Source of the DNA: Pyrus communis
Lineage: Eukaryota; Streptophyta; Magnoliopsida; Rosales; Rosaceae
Assembly (NCBI RefSeq): GCF_963583255.1
Contig: NC_084813.1
Span: 5,132,001 to 5,196,000, forward strand
Direction of reading: 5' to 3'
Length of the DNA stretch: 64,000 nucleotides
Below, piece after piece: positions 24,483 through 36,960 of the stretch. Position 1 is the first letter of the stretch. Every line of letters begins with the position of its first letter. Below the pieces are notes generated by a model. The model did no database searches, had not been told where the DNA came from, and saw nothing but the letters and a program-made list of their open reading frames with translations. The translations under genes and the position numbers were made by a program.

Positions 24483-26493
24483 TGTTGTGCCTTGGCCCGT
24501 TCGTTAGTGCGGAACCGAGATTCAGATTACAACCTCACCAAAAACACACCCAGTTGAACAAAATAAAATACAAGAAATAAAGATACCGAGAAATTTACGA
24601 GGTTCGGCAAAAAACTGTCTACGTCCTCGGAGAGATATTGCTCTTCACTATGAGAAAAACAGTATATGTTACACATGAGTTAAATCGACATAACCCAATC
24701 CCATAACCTTTGTACACTCACTCACAGAATTTTCCCAAGAGCCTCACTCTACCCCAAGAGTTCTTTCACAAGAGATCTTTCACTCTAACTCTCTTGATTT
24801 CTCTCACCCATGCCCATGGTAGAGCCAAATGCTCACACCATCTCTTTTGGATGATTTCCTTCTCTCATCCGTATCCTTATTTTGCCAAATGCTCTCTTTT
24901 TATGCTTTTCTTAATCCAAGCCTTCTCCCACAAAACATGGCTTTGAAAAAATCACAAAACATGGCTTTGAAAAAGCCACAAAACATGGAGCAATTTAAGC
25001 CACAAAACAAGGAAACATTTGGCCATTATCCAACAATCTCCACCTTGGCCAAATTGTACCAAAGTCCATTGGCCTTACGTACCAGCATGCACACTCTGAA
25101 TCCATCTCGTTGGTCCTGTTCCGATTCAGTTACTGCCAATGCATGTGCAGCTGCTGCAAGCTAAAAATCACCATTTAGCTTCAGACAGGATCTCAACACA
25201 TCCTCGTCTCCTTCAGCAGGTTTTCCTCCTCTTCATTGTCTGCAACCTGGAAACTCGTCAGCGCGCCTATTTCCAGCAACAACCCATCGAGCCAGACAAA
25301 ATTCTCACACTTCTTCCTACCTCAGGACCTTCTCATCACCTGTGAATCCCATAGCTCCACCTGCTGCAAAACCCTTGCAACACTTGAGACTAAACATCAC
25401 CAGGAGAAGTGTTGCTTCGAGTACCTAGAGGGCATACTCAAAGTCTTCCACCACAAACTTGCTAACCCGGCCTTGCACCCGTAGCACTGTGGACCCTTGC
25501 CTCCGGAACCGGATCCGAACCTGCTGTCTCTCTCAGATCCTCTTTCCAATTTTCTTCCACGATTTCAACCTTGAATAGCTTAAGCAGTCTTGTGCCCACC
25601 GTCATCCATGGTCTCTTGTGTGTATCATTCCACACCAAAGAAGCTTGCACCTGCTCCAAACTTACTGTTTCTTTCCTTGCAGTAAAGTTTCACAAGGTTC
25701 TCGTACAAATCTGAAAGTGAGGTAAGAAGAAAGAGGCCTTTGTCTTCTTCCTCAACATCAACTTTCGCAGTTGATCCAAGCATCCCTAAACACGGCTTCC
25801 ATTTCTTCAGGCTTCCATTACTCTCCTTTATCAAGAGCAAAACCGCCTCTCCCTTTAAACTGCTCAACTGAAAATTCCATGGTGAACAACAAATCTGGAC
25901 CTCCAACGAACCAAAGCCCTAACGATGCTCTGATACCAATTGTTGTGTCTTGGCCCGTTCGTTAGTGCGGAACCGAGATTCAGATTACAACCTCACCAAA
26001 AACACATCCAGTTGAACAAAATAAAATACAAGAAATAAAGATACCGAGAAATTTACGAGGTTCGACAAAAAACTGCCTACGTCCTCGGAGAGATATTGTT
26101 CTTCACTATGAGAAAAACAGTATATGTTACACATGAGTTAAATCGACATTACCCAATCCCATAACCCTTGTACACCCACTCACAGAATTTTCTCAAGAGC
26201 CTCACTCTACCCCAAGAGTTCTTTCACAAGAGATCTTTCACTCTAGCTCTCTTGATTTCTCTCACCCATGCCCATGGTAGAGCCAAATGCTCACACCATC
26301 TCTTTTGGATGCTTTCCTTCTCTCATCCGTATCCTTGTTTTGCCAAATGCTCTCTTTTTATGTTTTTCTTAATCCAAGCCTTCTCCCACAAAACATGGTT
26401 TTGAAAAAACCACAAAACATGGCTTTGAAAAAGCCACAAAACATGGAGCAATTTAAGCCACAAAACAAGGAAACATTTGGCCATTATCCAACA
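24483..26493 (-). mobile_element. Complete small copia-type LTR retrotransposon (2011 bp)
   Basis: Two direct LTRs of exactly 553 bp (24483-25035 and 25941-26493) begin TGTTGTG and end CCAACA, and are flanked by the 5-bp target duplication GTGGA (24478-24482, 26494-26498). The reverse complement of the primer-binding site, GCTCTGATACCA, sits just inside the right LTR, so the element is in minus orientation. A purine-rich tract (AAGGTGGAGAT) precedes the other LTR. I count about 15 LTR differences (about 2.7%), suggesting a fairly recent insertion. The 905-bp interior cannot encode a polyprotein, so mobility would need proteins supplied in trans. Confidence 0.93.
25462..25894 (-). pseudogene. 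Broken copia gag remnant inside the small LTR element
   Basis: Just inside the primer-binding site a frame starts MEFSVEQFKGRGGFAL and stops after about 20 codons. A second frame continues with LLTSLSDLYENLVKLY, which resembles the copia gag (UBN2) motif. The frame is interrupted and there is no protease, integrase or reverse transcriptase. Confidence 0.6.
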
Positions 26494-26761
26494 GTGGAAC
26501 CACCACAAATGAGTGGCTTTAACAGACCACCAAAAACCCTAAATCCTAATGAACATGTAGCAAGCAAATGAAAGTGTTAGATGAGACCAAGCAACCATTG
26601 CACCACACAACTAATCGAGCAATAAACATATTATGCCAGGAAAAGAAAGTTTACATCATTGTAAATCTAGGACATTAACAAAAACACTGCATATTTGTAA
26701 ACAATTATTCAAGCAGAATCACAAATAGAGAAGAAAACCAACTAAACCAAAACCCTCAATT

Positions 26762-28732
26762 TTAGTCAACTTCCTCAATCGTAGGCCCGGCTCCTGATCC
26801 GCCACCGGACGTAGTGTTTCCAAATCCGCTACCAGGCATCTGAGCACCACCGCCCATCGGCACATTTCCTCCAGGACCCTGATACATTTTGGCAATGATC
26901 GGGTTGCACAATCCCTCCAACTCCTTCTGCTTGTCCTCAAATTCCTCCACCTCCGCCAACTGGTTCCGGTCTAGCCACTCGATTGCCTCGTCAATGGCCT
27001 TCTCAATCTTCTGCTTGTCTGCAGGGTCTAATTTTCCAGCAATCTGCTCATCTTTGACGGTGTTCCGCATGTTGTATGCGTAGTTCTCAAGCGAGTTCTT
27101 GGCATCCACCTTCTTCTTAACCTCCTCATCTTCAGCCTTGTACCTCTCTGCCTCCTGCACCATTCTCTCAATCTCTTCCTTGCTCAGTCTTCCCTTGTCG
27201 TTGGTAATAGTGATCTTGTTCTTCACTCCAGCAGTCTTGTCTTCCGCCGACACATTCAAGATACCATTTGCATCAATGTCAAAGCAGACATTGATCTGAG
27301 GGACGCCTCTTGGCGCCGGGGGAATGCCCGTGAGTTCAAACTTGCCAAGGAGGTTGTTGTCCTTGGTTCTAGCCCTCTCCCCTTCATACACCTGAATTAA
27401 CACTCCTGGCTGGTTGTCGGAGTAGGTAGAGAAGATCTGCTCCTTCTTGGTAGGAATGGTTGTGTTTCTCGGAATCAAGACGGTCATCACACCACCTGCA
27501 GTCTCAAGACCGAGGCTGAGAGGAGTGACATCAAGAAGCAACAGATCTTGGACCTTCTCATTTCCTTCGCCGCTTAAAATTGCAGCTTGAACAGCAGCAC
27601 CATAAGCCACGGCTTCGTCAGGGTTTATGCTCTTGCACAATTCCTTGCCATTGAAGAAATCTTGCAAAAGCTGCTGAACTTTGGGAATTCTCGTCGACCC
27701 ACCAACCAAAACAACCTCATCAACTCGACTCTTGTCGATTTTGGAATCCCTCAAACACTTTTCAACAGGTTCCATACACTTCCTAAACAAATCCATATTC
27801 ATCTCTTCAAATCTCGCCCTAGTAATTGTAGAATAGAAATCAATACCTTCGTAGAGCGAATCGATCTCAATGGTGGTCTGGGCGGTGGAAGACAAAGTCC
27901 TTTTCGCCCTCTCGCACGCAGTCCTCAACCTCCTCAAAGCTCTGGCGTTGCTACTAATATCCTTCTTGTGCTTTCTCTTAAACTCCTGCACAAAGTGATT
28001 AACAAGCCTGTTGTCAAAATCCTCACCACCAAGATGAGTATCACCAGCAGTAGCCTTCACTTCGAAGATCCCCTCCTCAATTGTGAGCAAAGAAACATCA
28101 AAAGTCCCGCCACCAAGATCGAAAATAAGAACATTCTTCTCGCCAGTACTGGATCCCTTCTTGTCAAGACCGTAAGCAATGGCAGCAGCAGTAGGCTCGT
28201 TGATAATCCTCATCACATTGAGCCCGGCAATGGAGCCAGCATCCTTTGTGGCCTGCCGCTGCGAGTCATTGAAGTACGCAGGTACAGTGACCACAGCGTT
28301 GTTGCAAGGGTGACCCAAATAAGCCTCGGCAATCTCCCTCATCTTAGTCAGCACCATTGACGAAATCTCTTCCGCCGCAAACTGCTTCTCTTCGCCTTTG
28401 TAATTTACCACAATCATGGGCTTGTCGCCGGGACCAGCAACGACCTTGAAAGGCCAGTGCTTCATGTCGCTCTGGACAGAAGGGTCGGAGAACCGCCTGC
28501 CGATGAGTCTCTTGGCGTCGAAAACGGTGTTTTGGGGGTTCATAGCGACTTGGTTCTTCGCTGCATCGCCGATCAAACGCTCCGTGTCGGTGAAGGCGAC
28601 ATAGGAAGGGGTGGTCCTGTTTCCCTGGTCATTGGCTATGATCTCAACGCGGTCGTTCTGCCACACCCCGACGCAGCTGTAGGTGGTGCCGAGGTCGATG
28701 CCGATGGCCTTGTCTTGCGTCTTTGAAGCCAT
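26762..28732 (-). CDS. HSP70: Cytosolic HSP70 (copy A), intronless
   Basis: 656 residues. This is an ATP-dependent chaperone of the cytosol and nucleus that folds nascent or damaged proteins with J-proteins and nucleotide exchange factors. All three family signatures are present: GIDLGTTYS near the N-terminus, [14 protein letters not shown] (about 205-218) and [15 protein letters not shown] (about 341-355). The substrate-binding domain follows, then a Gly/Met-rich tail ending GPTIEEVD, the TPR-cochaperone anchor of cytosolic forms. The ATG at 28732 agrees with family length. It has no intron, although many plant HSC70 genes have one early in the ATPase domain. It faces away from copies B and C, and its 3' flank abuts the small copia element. 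Confidence 0.97.
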   Translation of the reverse strand: MASKTQDKAIGIDLGTTYSCVGVWQNDRVEIIANDQGNRTTPSYVAFTDTERLIGDAAKNQVAMNPQNTVFDAKRLIGRRFSDPSVQSDMKHWPFKVVAGPGDKPMIVVNYKGEEKQFAAEEISSMVLTKMREIAEAYLGHPCNNAVVTVPAYFNDSQRQATKDAGSIAGLNVMRIINEPTAAAIAYGLDKKGSSTGEKNVLIFDLGGGTFDVSLLTIEEGIFEVKATAGDTHLGGEDFDNRLVNHFVQEFKRKHKKDISSNARALRRLRTACERAKRTLSSTAQTTIEIDSLYEGIDFYSTITRARFEEMNMDLFRKCMEPVEKCLRDSKIDKSRVDEVVLVGGSTRIPKVQQLLQDFFNGKELCKSINPDEAVAYGAAVQAAILSGEGNEKVQDLLLLDVTPLSLGLETAGGVMTVLIPRNTTIPTKKEQIFSTYSDNQPGVLIQVYEGERARTKDNNLLGKFELTGIPPAPRGVPQINVCFDIDANGILNVSAEDKTAGVKNKITITNDKGRLSKEEIERMVQEAERYKAEDEEVKKKVDAKNSLENYAYNMRNTVKDEQIAGKLDPADKQKIEKAIDEAIEWLDRNQLAEVEEFEDKQKELEGLCNPIIAKMYQGPGGNVPMGGGAQMPGSGFGNTTSGGGSGAGPTIEEVD

Positions 28733-29000
28733 GAATAAGAAAAGAAGAAATCAGGAAAAAATTTAAAAGAAGGATTAGGGTTGTTGAATGGGTGCAGTGA
28801 GCTTTTCTGTTGTTGTTTGCCTGATGGTCTGTCTGGGAGACCATGGCAATGCATATATACAGGCATTGGGTGTCCGGTACGAAGGAGGAGGGCAAGAAAT
28901 TTCGAGAGGTATGTAGAAGTATAGAAGAAGAAAAGAGGGAAGAAGGAAGGAACCAGAGAGATCTGGAAACATCGAACCAATGCGCAACTTTCCACATTTG
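28733..29000 (-). promoter_or_regulatory. HSP70-A promoter: TATA box and heat-shock-element half pair
   Basis: A TATATATG box lies at 28852-28859, about 120 bp upstream of the ATG. GAAATTTC (28896-28903) is a perfect nGAAnnTTCn pair, the core of a heat shock element, about 40 bp above the TATA box. This fits heat-inducible expression but is not proof. Confidence 0.5.
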
Positions 29001-29068
29001 GATTTGGGTTTGGGAGGGATTTTGAATTGGGCTAATCGACACGTTTGGGCTAATTAGCTAATTGTGCA

Positions 29069-29074
29069 TTATCG

Positions 29075-29105
<31 letters not shown>
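29069..29105. repeat. (ATT)n microsatellite
   Basis: About 12 ATT units upstream of the HSP70-A promoter. Confidence 0.9.
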
Positions 29106-29106
<1 letters not shown>

Positions 29107-29148
29107 GCATACGTAATATATTCATATAATGTGTTACTAATTAATTTT

Positions 29149-29302
29149 AGGGAACATTAACGAAAAGTTCTCGATACTGTTTTCTTTAACGAAAAAACAC
29201 ATTTTACACTAAAAAGTTAATCTTGGTACTATTTGTTTTACCTTTTATTTTGTCTTTATCGTTAAAACTCAAAGTTTTCAAACATTTTTCATTAGTTTTC
29301 CT
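29149..29302. mobile_element. hAT-type MITE with perfect 8-bp target duplication (154 bp)
   Basis: TTAATTTT occurs at 29141-29148 and again at 29303-29310, exactly flanking the element. The ends are inverted repeats (AGGGAACATTAACGAAAA left; TTTTCATTAGTTTTCCT right). It resembles a MITE I associate with Rosaceae intergenic DNA. Non-coding. Confidence 0.85.
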
Positions 29303-29464
29303 TTAATTTTATAATTAATTCATATTAGAATTTAATGCATCATGGGGTGACCAAATGATTGAGGACGAAGTATTCCACAAGGCACGTTCTGAGTTCGATG
29401 TCTCTATGAGTCTTCTCGGCTTCTAAAAAAATGAACTGCATGTTGAAGTCATCAACTGGTCTGG

Positions 29465-29500
<36 letters not shown>

Positions 29501-31196
29501 TTTTTAAGAATGTATGCACAAATTTAGTGTTTGTAGCATCAATTTTTTTTAGTTCTAATTTTTATTTTACCGTGTGATTTGTGAATATAAAACATTTTTT
29601 TTAAACAATTCAAAATTCTAGAAAACCTATACCGAACCCGAACTTCCTTTGGACCACCCGAGGGTTGATAGTTTATTTGGTAAATAGGTCGTGTTTATCA
29701 TACTCGTGTTAACATGTGTTATGTCATATCATTAAGCTAATGGGTTGAAAGATCCAAACTCAATCCTGACGTGCTAAAATAACCAATGAAATACACTCTG
29801 GTTTCGATTTGGATTAATTTTATTTAATTTTAATACCCACTATCAATGAAAATTACTAGTTTATCCTTTTTTTTTTTTTAATGTAAATGTTGTTTAGTGC
29901 AAGTAATGGCAGCAAAAGGGAAAATATGGGTGATTCTTTGGGGTGCAATCTGGGTTGGGTCAGCCCGAACCTCAACTCGATTTTAAAACCGATCAGGTAG
30001 GTTAGAATAAAGAAAAACCCCTCCCTCAACCTGATCATTTATTAGGTTGAGTTGAGTTGATGTCTTGCCTATCCATGTCAACCCAAACACAACCCGATTT
30101 TGAGCTCGAATTTACCCATGCACATATTACCATCCCACTGCATAGTATGAGTTATGTATAAGTTTTGGAATAACTGTACTTCTTTATAGTCCGTCTTCAT
30201 ATGGATAATGAATTGTAGTGTTGCTTATACATTTCTTTGATTGACTCTTTGGTGTACGCCTTGTATTTAATTTCAAATTTGCATGGTTGAAACATTAGAA
30301 AGAATCCAAGTTGTTTGTTTTAACTTTTGTGCGGATGATGATGTGCAAATGAAATTTTAACTAATATTGACGTTGTTTGGTTCAAAACTTGAAAAATCAT
30401 GCAAAACAAGGAGTTATACGATTGGACTTGATAAGGTTGACGAATCCGAACACATCTAGAATATCCGAACTCAATTAAAATCCAAACCCTACTAAACCCG
30501 GATGAAACCCAACCTAAACCCAAATTATAAAAGAATATATTAGAATTGGGTTGACCATCATCTTAGTGATTTCAAAAGAGATTGACAAACTTTAAATTCT
30601 TACGAATAGTATAAATTATACTTTATACCTTGTTTATTGTTTCTGTACATAGTTCATTTATAGCTTGTATGCTGTTTTAGTGTGTTAACTCCATCCATTG
30701 ACCATTAGCTTTTGCTCCATTGTTGTGGAGCGGGAGACCCAATCACTAGACAGTCGACAACATTGCATAGTAGAAAGTTAACGATCTATCGAATGTTAGT
30801 GGCGGAGTTCAAGAAAATTTTATGTGTGGAAGAACCTCTCATATACATAGGTAATGTGAACTCATAATATGCAAGATTGGAGTAATTTGTATAAAAATTG
30901 AAAAACCCTAAATTCAATGGAGAGAAGAGAACTAAAAACATTACACAATCCCATAAACCCTAATATGAGGTAAAGAGTAATCAAAATTAAAGAATAAATA
31001 CATAAGTTAAAGCCAAAGAAAAGTTGATAGAATAAGAGGAAGGCAAGTGAAGATTGCACCGTAGTAAAAGAGATGGAGAGAAAAATGAGGCATTGCTTGG
31101 AACAGAAAGGGTTTGGATTGAGAAAACACTTAAATTTTAAGGGTATGAGACTGATATGCAACATCAACATCTCTTATAGTAGCAAGAAGAAAAAAA
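29303..31196. other. Intergenic AT-rich DNA with poly(T) tract
   Basis: No gene recognised. A T tract of about 32 bases sits at 29468-29499. Between 29620 and 30540 motifs such as GGTTGGGTCAGCCCGAACC recur on both strands and suggest an old repeat. A tRNA-like fragment may lie near 29345-29400, but it is too weak to call. Confidence 0.45.
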
Positions 31197-31465
31197 TGCA
31201 GCATCCCACATCGACCAACAAAGAGGGCGTAATGTGCTTTATACATACATGCTTCCCTCCCTATAACACGAGGTCTTTTGGGGACTCACTGGCTTTAGAT
31301 TCCATCGGAACTCCGAAGTTAAGAGAGTTCGGGTGAGAGCATTCACAAGATGGGTGACCCCACTGGAAGTTCTCGTCTGAGTTCCCAGAAACAAAATTGT
31401 GAGGGAATGGTAAGCCCAGAACGGACAATATCATACTACGGCGGAACCGAAACTAGGATGTGACA
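31197..31465 (+). mobile_element. Cassandra-like TRIM solo LTR carrying 5S-rRNA-derived sequence
   Basis: The segment begins TGCAGCATCCCACATCG and ends GATGTGACA, with runs of A on both sides as a possible target duplication. Inside it, 31288-31377 closely follows plant 5S rRNA: ATTCCATCGGAACTCCGAAG, GTTAAGAGAGTTCGGGTGAG, then AAGATGGGTGACCCC and GGAAGTTCTCGT. LTRs with an embedded 5S domain are the hallmark of Cassandra TRIM retrotransposons. Only one LTR is seen here. Confidence 0.8.
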
Positions 31466-31679
31466 AAAAAAGGCAAGATGGCGTAGGGACCATTCTAGTC
31501 CCTTAGTCGCCTGCCATTGTCGGCAGTTCATATCATCAAATAAATTGAAGATAATCAAATAACAAAATTAACAAAGCCTATGTGAGATGTAAGAATGATT
31601 GTGTTAATAGCACCACCCTATACCAAATCCAAACTGTTCAAGTATGTTTGATGATAATAAATTGTTTGTTTTTAAAGAA

Positions 31680-31870
31680 TGGGCACCATGCTTCTTCCTA
31701 GCCTTGTGGTTAAGTGCTTTTGCGCATGGGTGGTACCTACAAGGATAGGGTTCGAAGCTTGGTGGCGATGAATGTGTAACAACGACAAGGACCTTTCTGC
31801 ACCAAATGAGGTATTTCAAAATACCTCTGTTTTTGTACCACCAATTTCTTGTACATTTTAAGATCGCCAC
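31680..31870 (+). mobile_element. tRNA-derived SINE-like element
   Basis: The segment has an A-box-like GTGGTTAAGTGC and, about 40 bp downstream, a B-box-like GGGTTCGAAGC, the internal RNA polymerase III promoter arrangement. It does not fold as an obvious intact tRNA, so a SINE is more likely. Confidence 0.5.
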
Positions 31871-33060
31871 TTGTTTCTCAGCATCAACATTGATGAGTTC
31901 AGATTCAAGAGGTTAAGTGATAATTTGACTTTTAAGGAATTATGTGAGACACCAGTAATATTTTAAGAAGTTTAAATGTAATTATGCTTTTTCAAAGTCA
32001 AATTATGGATTTGAGGACATAGATTTTTTTTTTTTTGTTGAGTTAGTAGCAGTGGAGATTAATGCAGGAAGACACTTCATTCGGAGGAGAGATTAGTATC
32101 CTTATACAAATGGTGACATACTTGTGTTAAAAAATTAACTTAAAGTACCCCCTCATTCTACTAGGCTGCATTTTCTACAAAAAAACTGGTTTGGACAAAA
32201 CTAATTCTAGGAATTGGATTCAGAGAGTCATGTTCGGGCTGCACCAATATTCGAAACAAACATCTCTGCAAAAGGTAAAGAAATAAAGAAAGTACAAGTG
32301 GGCGTGGATCAAAACGGATTAAAGATTTCAAAATAATCAACTTACTGAAATCTCATACTTCTTATATCCTGAAAAGGAATGTTCGGGTGGATTGAAATTA
32401 ACCTTTGTTAACAGGTCATGTCGTACCAATATGAATCCATTTGATTCTATTTATTCAAAAGAAAGGATTCATTGTCCCATAATAATCAAAAGGGAAAGAA
32501 ATGTTGATAAAAAAAAGGTTTGATCTTTGGCGAAAATGATAAAAATGGTTGAATTTAATTCTGATATATGATTAAGAATATATGATTTCGAAATGTTTTT
32601 ATTTTTTATGTTCTTAAGTTTATGTCCCTTAAAGCAATTTAATTTTGTGATTAATTTAATTTTTTTTTTTTCGTTTTGAAGCTGAGCACATTGACATCTG
32701 ACAGAGAGCATTTTTTGAGGTCATTATTTGAGGATGTAAATATACCTATATACAATCAACTCTTTAAGTATATCATTTGAAAAATTTACGAAAGTCAAGA
32801 AAATGAAAGAGAAAGACTCTTCGTATACTATAATCATCATTTAATTAACTAGTTTTTTCTTAATTATTAAATTATTAAATAATAAATTAAATTAAAAAAA
32901 TTTAAGTAATTCAAATGATGTAACTGTCTACATCGCCTAAATAGTATAAAAATATAATATAAATAACGGTACTCTTTGTCAAATAAATCATATAGATATA
33001 GAAGAAGACAAAATCCAAAGTTACCATTCAAAACAGAACGGCTGCGTGTTTTATTTTAAT
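31871..33060. other. Intergenic AT-rich DNA
   Basis: Low-complexity AT-rich sequence upstream of HSP70-B. No coding region or clear element seen. Confidence 0.5.
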
Positions 33061-33079
33061 TGGATCATACATATGTGGA

Positions 33080-33395
33080 AAAAGCAAACAAGCCAACTCA
33101 GAGTCGAACCGCTCTCCAGAAGTCTCTGGTGTGACCTTCGACGGTTCGACATCTCCCACTGATTTTTCCGACAACCTCCCAGTCCCTTCCACCACCTTCT
33201 CTTCCTTTCCCATGAAGCCCTCCACGAACCCTACTCACCCATATAAATTTGAACCCCCAAACCCTGCCTCACCGTCAAACCAAAAGCATACCAGACAACC
33301 ACAAAATTCAAATTTCCAGAGCAACCAGATTTTGCTTCCTTTTTCGTTGTTTTCATAAACCAGTTATTCAATAGTTTCTCACTGATTTGTTGTCC
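33080..33395 (+). promoter_or_regulatory. HSP70-B promoter and leader
   Basis: A degenerate three-module heat shock element (TCTCC-AGAAG-TCTCT, 33113-33127) and a TATAAAT box (33242-33248) lie 154-280 bp upstream of the ATG. The whole block from about 33085 to the ATG aligns with the HSP70-C upstream region (40650-40968). The heat-shock-element block is unchanged between copies, suggesting a conserved control site. Confidence 0.55.
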
Positions 33396-35360
33396 ATGGC
33401 TGCAAAGACGCAAGGCAAGGCCATCGGCATCGACCTCGGCACCACCTACAGCTGCGTCGGGGTGTGGCAGAACGACCGCGTTGAGATCATAGCCAATGAC
33501 CAGGGAAACAGGACCACCCCTTCCTATGTTGCCTTCACCGACACGGAGCGTTTGATCGGCGATGCAGCCAAGAACCAAGTCGCTATGAACCCCCAAAACA
33601 CCGTTTTCGACGCCAAGAGACTCATCGGCAGGCGGTTCTCCGACCCTTCTGTCCAGAGCGACATGAAGCACTGGCCTTTCAAGGTCGTTGCTGGTCCTGG
33701 CGACAAGCCCATGATTGTGGTAAATTACAAAGGCGAAGAGAAGCAGTTTGCGGCGGAAGAGATATCGTCAATGGTGCTGACTAAGATGAGGGAGATTGCC
33801 GAGGCTTATTTGGGTCACCCTTGCAACAATGCTGTGGTCACTGTACCTGCTTACTTCAATGACTCGCAGAGGCAGGCCACAAAGGACGCGGGCTCCATTG
33901 CCGGGCTCAATGTGATGAGGATTATCAACGAGCCTACTGCTGCTGCCATTGCTTACGGTCTTGACAAGAAGGGATCTCGGAGTGGCGAGAAGAATGTTCT
34001 TATTTTCGATCTCGGTGGCGGGACTTTCGATGTTTCTTTGCTTTCAATTGAGGAGGGAATCTTCGAAGTGAAGGCTACTGCTGGTGATACTCATCTTGGT
34101 GGTGAGGATTTTGACAACAGGCTTGTCAATCACTTTGTGGCAGAGTTTAAGAGAAAGCACAAGAAGGATATTAGTAGCAATGCCAGAGCCTTGAGGAGGT
34201 TGAGGACTGCATGCGAGAGGGCGAAAAGGACTCTGTCTTCCACCGCTCAGACCACCATTGAGATCGATTCGCTCTACGAAGGTATTGATTTCTATTCTAC
34301 AATTACTAGGGCGAGATTTGAAGAGATGAATATGGATTTGTTTAGGAAGTGTATGGAACCTGTTGAAAAGTGTTTGAGGGATTCCAAAATCGACAAGAGT
34401 CGGGTTGATGAGGTTGTTTTGGTTGGTGGGTCAACGAGAATTCCTAAAGTTCAGCAGCTTTTGCAAGATTTCTTCAATGGCAAGGAATTGTGCAAGAGCA
34501 TAAACCCTGACGAGGCCGTTGCTTATGGTGCTGCTGTTCAAGCTGCAATTCTAACCGGCGAAGGGAATGAGAAGGTCCAAGATTTGTTGCTTCTTGACGT
34601 CACTCCTCTCAGCCTCGGTCTTGAGACTGCAGGTGGTGTCATGACGGTCTTGATTCCGAGAAACACCACCATTCCTACCAAGAAGGAGCAGATCTTCTCT
34701 ACCTACTCCGACAACCAGCCAGGAGTGTTAATTCAGGTGTATGAAGGAGAGAGGGCTAGAACCAAGGACAACAACCTCCTCGGTAAATTTGAACTCACGG
34801 GCATTCCTCCGGCGCCAAGAGGTGTCCCTCAGATCAATGTCTGCTTTGACATTGATGCAAATGGTATCTTGAATGTGTCGGCGGAAGACAAGACTGCTGG
34901 AGTGAAGAACAAGATCACCATTACCAACGATAAGGGAAGATTGAGCAAGGAAGAGATTGAGAGAATGGTGCAGGAGGCAGAGAGGTACAAGGCTGAGGAT
35001 GAGGAGGTGAAGAAGAAGGTAGATGCCAAGAACTCCCTCGAGAATTTCGCATACAACATACGGAACACCATCAAGGATGAGAAGATCGCTGGAAAATTAG
35101 ATCCTGCAGACAAGCAGAAGATTGAGAAGGCCATTGACGAGGCAATCGAGTGGCTAGACCGGAACCAGTTGGCCGAGGTGGAGGAATTTGAGGATAAGCA
35201 AAAGGAGTTGGAGGGATTGTGCAACCCGATTATTGCCAAAATGTATCAAGGTGCTGGTGGGGATGTGCCGATGGGCGGTGGTGCTCAGATGCCTGGAGGT
35301 GGAAACGCTAGCTCTGGTGGTGGATCAGGAGCCGGACCTAAGATTGAAGAGGTTGATTAA
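33396..35360 (+). CDS. HSP70: Cytosolic HSP70 (copy B), intronless
   Basis: 654 residues from the ATG at 33396 ([15 protein letters not shown]). It has the same chaperone role as copy A. The three HSP70 signatures are intact. It differs from A at few positions: RSGEKN replaces [14 protein letters not shown] replaces FVQEFKRK, and the tail lacks one FG pair and ends GPKIEEVD. It lies in tandem, same strand, with HSP70-C about 5.6 kb downstream; both share promoter and 3' UTR sequence (TGAGTTATCTTGAGTT), so B and C come from a local duplication. No intron. Confidence 0.97.
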   Translation: MAAKTQGKAIGIDLGTTYSCVGVWQNDRVEIIANDQGNRTTPSYVAFTDTERLIGDAAKNQVAMNPQNTVFDAKRLIGRRFSDPSVQSDMKHWPFKVVAGPGDKPMIVVNYKGEEKQFAAEEISSMVLTKMREIAEAYLGHPCNNAVVTVPAYFNDSQRQATKDAGSIAGLNVMRIINEPTAAAIAYGLDKKGSRSGEKNVLIFDLGGGTFDVSLLSIEEGIFEVKATAGDTHLGGEDFDNRLVNHFVAEFKRKHKKDISSNARALRRLRTACERAKRTLSSTAQTTIEIDSLYEGIDFYSTITRARFEEMNMDLFRKCMEPVEKCLRDSKIDKSRVDEVVLVGGSTRIPKVQQLLQDFFNGKELCKSINPDEAVAYGAAVQAAILTGEGNEKVQDLLLLDVTPLSLGLETAGGVMTVLIPRNTTIPTKKEQIFSTYSDNQPGVLIQVYEGERARTKDNNLLGKFELTGIPPAPRGVPQINVCFDIDANGILNVSAEDKTAGVKNKITITNDKGRLSKEEIERMVQEAERYKAEDEEVKKKVDAKNSLENFAYNIRNTIKDEKIAGKLDPADKQKIEKAIDEAIEWLDRNQLAEVEEFEDKQKELEGLCNPIIAKMYQGAGGDVPMGGGAQMPGGGNASSGGGSGAGPKIEEVD

Positions 35361-36049
35361 GCTTGAAGAGGTTTCTAAGCGACGTTCAGCTTGTGAACTC
35401 TGCTCTTTTTATGCTGAGTTATCTTGAGTTAGCAGATGCGGAATAATGCAGAGCTGTAGCTATAGGAATTATGAGAGGGTTTGTATAATATTATTACTGA
35501 TTTATGTTTCAGCGTCTTCTGGAATCAAATTAAAACCACGTTTCCTCAAATTTCAAAGAATGTACTGATTTTTTAGGTTTCTATTCGGACTCTCTTAGAT
35601 CATGATAAGAACCGTGTGGAAGAACGGATTTCCTGTTAGTCGTGTAGATTAATAAGGCACTAACTGATAGCTGGAATTCAGTTAGGAATATGCTAAAGGG
35701 ACGTTCCTGTTCACAAGCTTATACGGTCACTTGATCACTAGGCCTCCCACACAACCTTATGCATTCACTTGATCCCTACACCTATCACTATTATTGAGTA
35801 TAAGGCACTGCGCGAGTAGAAAGCCTCTCTCGTCTGTTTCCCTGTGCATTCATCCCAACTCCAATGGTATCTTCAGGTACATGTATTTCAGTTGAACAAT
35901 GTTTTAAACAACTCGCCTCGGGGTGCGCCTAGGGTGCCCTTGAGGCTGGGCGGAGAGGCAAACGCCTCAGTTTTGCTGGAGTAGGCGAAATGCTTCGCCG
36001 GAGACGCCAAGGCGGCGGAGGCGCGCCTAAGGCGTCTGGACGCCTTGTT

Positions 36050-36085
<36 letters not shown>

Positions 36086-36960
36086 CATCCAAACCCAAAA
36101 CGACGTCTTTTGAGTAAGGATTTTCAGTCTTCATACCATACCTTCGAATTCGATCCCATTTTTCTGCCTCTGCCTTTTGCCTTTTGCCTAGTTGTTTCTT
36201 CTTCTCCCGCATGCCAGAAGCCCAGAGGCTTAGAACACCGGTTCGGTCGCCACGCTGCCACGCCGCCATCACCCCGCCACCGTCACCTCAGCACCATCAA
36301 CCAAGCCCCGCCGTCAGCAAAATCCCAAAAGTTAGGGTTTCTGAAATTAGGGATTTAGTTTTCTGGGGAAGGTTTTGCTATAGAGGGGTTAATAGTTAGT
36401 TAGACAGAAAAGTTTTAAATCTGCCTCTGCATGCTCTGCCTAACTAAGAAGTTTTCTGGGGTTTTCTGGGGAAGGCTTGTCGAAGGCTTTATGCGAGAAA
36501 ACCTTCACCTCATAATTAATAGCCTTCACCTCATAATTATTAATATCTCATATGAAAGAAAACCTTTTAATTTACTAGTATTCTTGAAAAATAAAAAGTA
36601 AAAAACTTTTCAATTTACTAGTTCTCAAGAAAATTGACACTAAATATTGTGATAGGGCTTTTAATCGCTAAAAGACAAAACAGGGATGCCAATGTACATA
36701 CAAAGTGTTCATTTAAAAAATAGAGAAAAAATTTTACCCGCTACACACTATTTCCGTTTACAAAATCTTTGAATCTTTTATACTAAAACTACCCGAGGTT
36801 GAAATCCTGCATTCGCCACTATGTGTGTGTGTGTATATATATATTAAGTAGCTTTAAATTTATTTATTTTGTACGTATAACACTTAAGAAATTGAATAGT
36901 ATCTATATTTATTAAGTAGCTTTAAATTTATTATTGTAGTTCGGATCGGGTTTTTATTAG
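35361..36960. other. HSP70-B 3' flank and repeat-derived intergenic DNA
   Basis: The 3' UTR runs to about 35560. Near 35650-35890 is an LTR-like stretch ending in a GGTATCTTCAGG motif that may be a decayed copia LTR and primer-binding site. At 35915-36040 a GC-rich patch repeats GCGCCTAGG/AAGGCG-type words, followed by a 31-base T tract (36053-36081). No gene is supported. Confidence 0.45.

Noticed and set aside
25236..25484. Plus-strand frames inside the small copia element
   Set aside because: They have no gag/pol similarity and run opposite to the element's orientation.
27587..28360. 257-codon plus-strand open frame opposite HSP70-A
   Set aside because: It is an antisense shadow of a conserved, codon-biased gene; the same antisense frames recur opposite copies B and C and show no domain.
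31288..31377. Functional 5S rRNA gene
   Set aside because: It diverges from plant 5S at several positions and sits inside TG...CA termini typical of Cassandra LTRs, so I call it element-borne.
31690..31760. tRNA gene
   Set aside because: A- and B-box-like motifs exist but no acceptor, anticodon and T arms fold convincingly; a SINE is more likely.
35990..36358. 122-codon Arg-rich frame after HSP70-B
   Set aside because: It reads through a long T tract and GC-rich repeat words; composition is repeat-driven.
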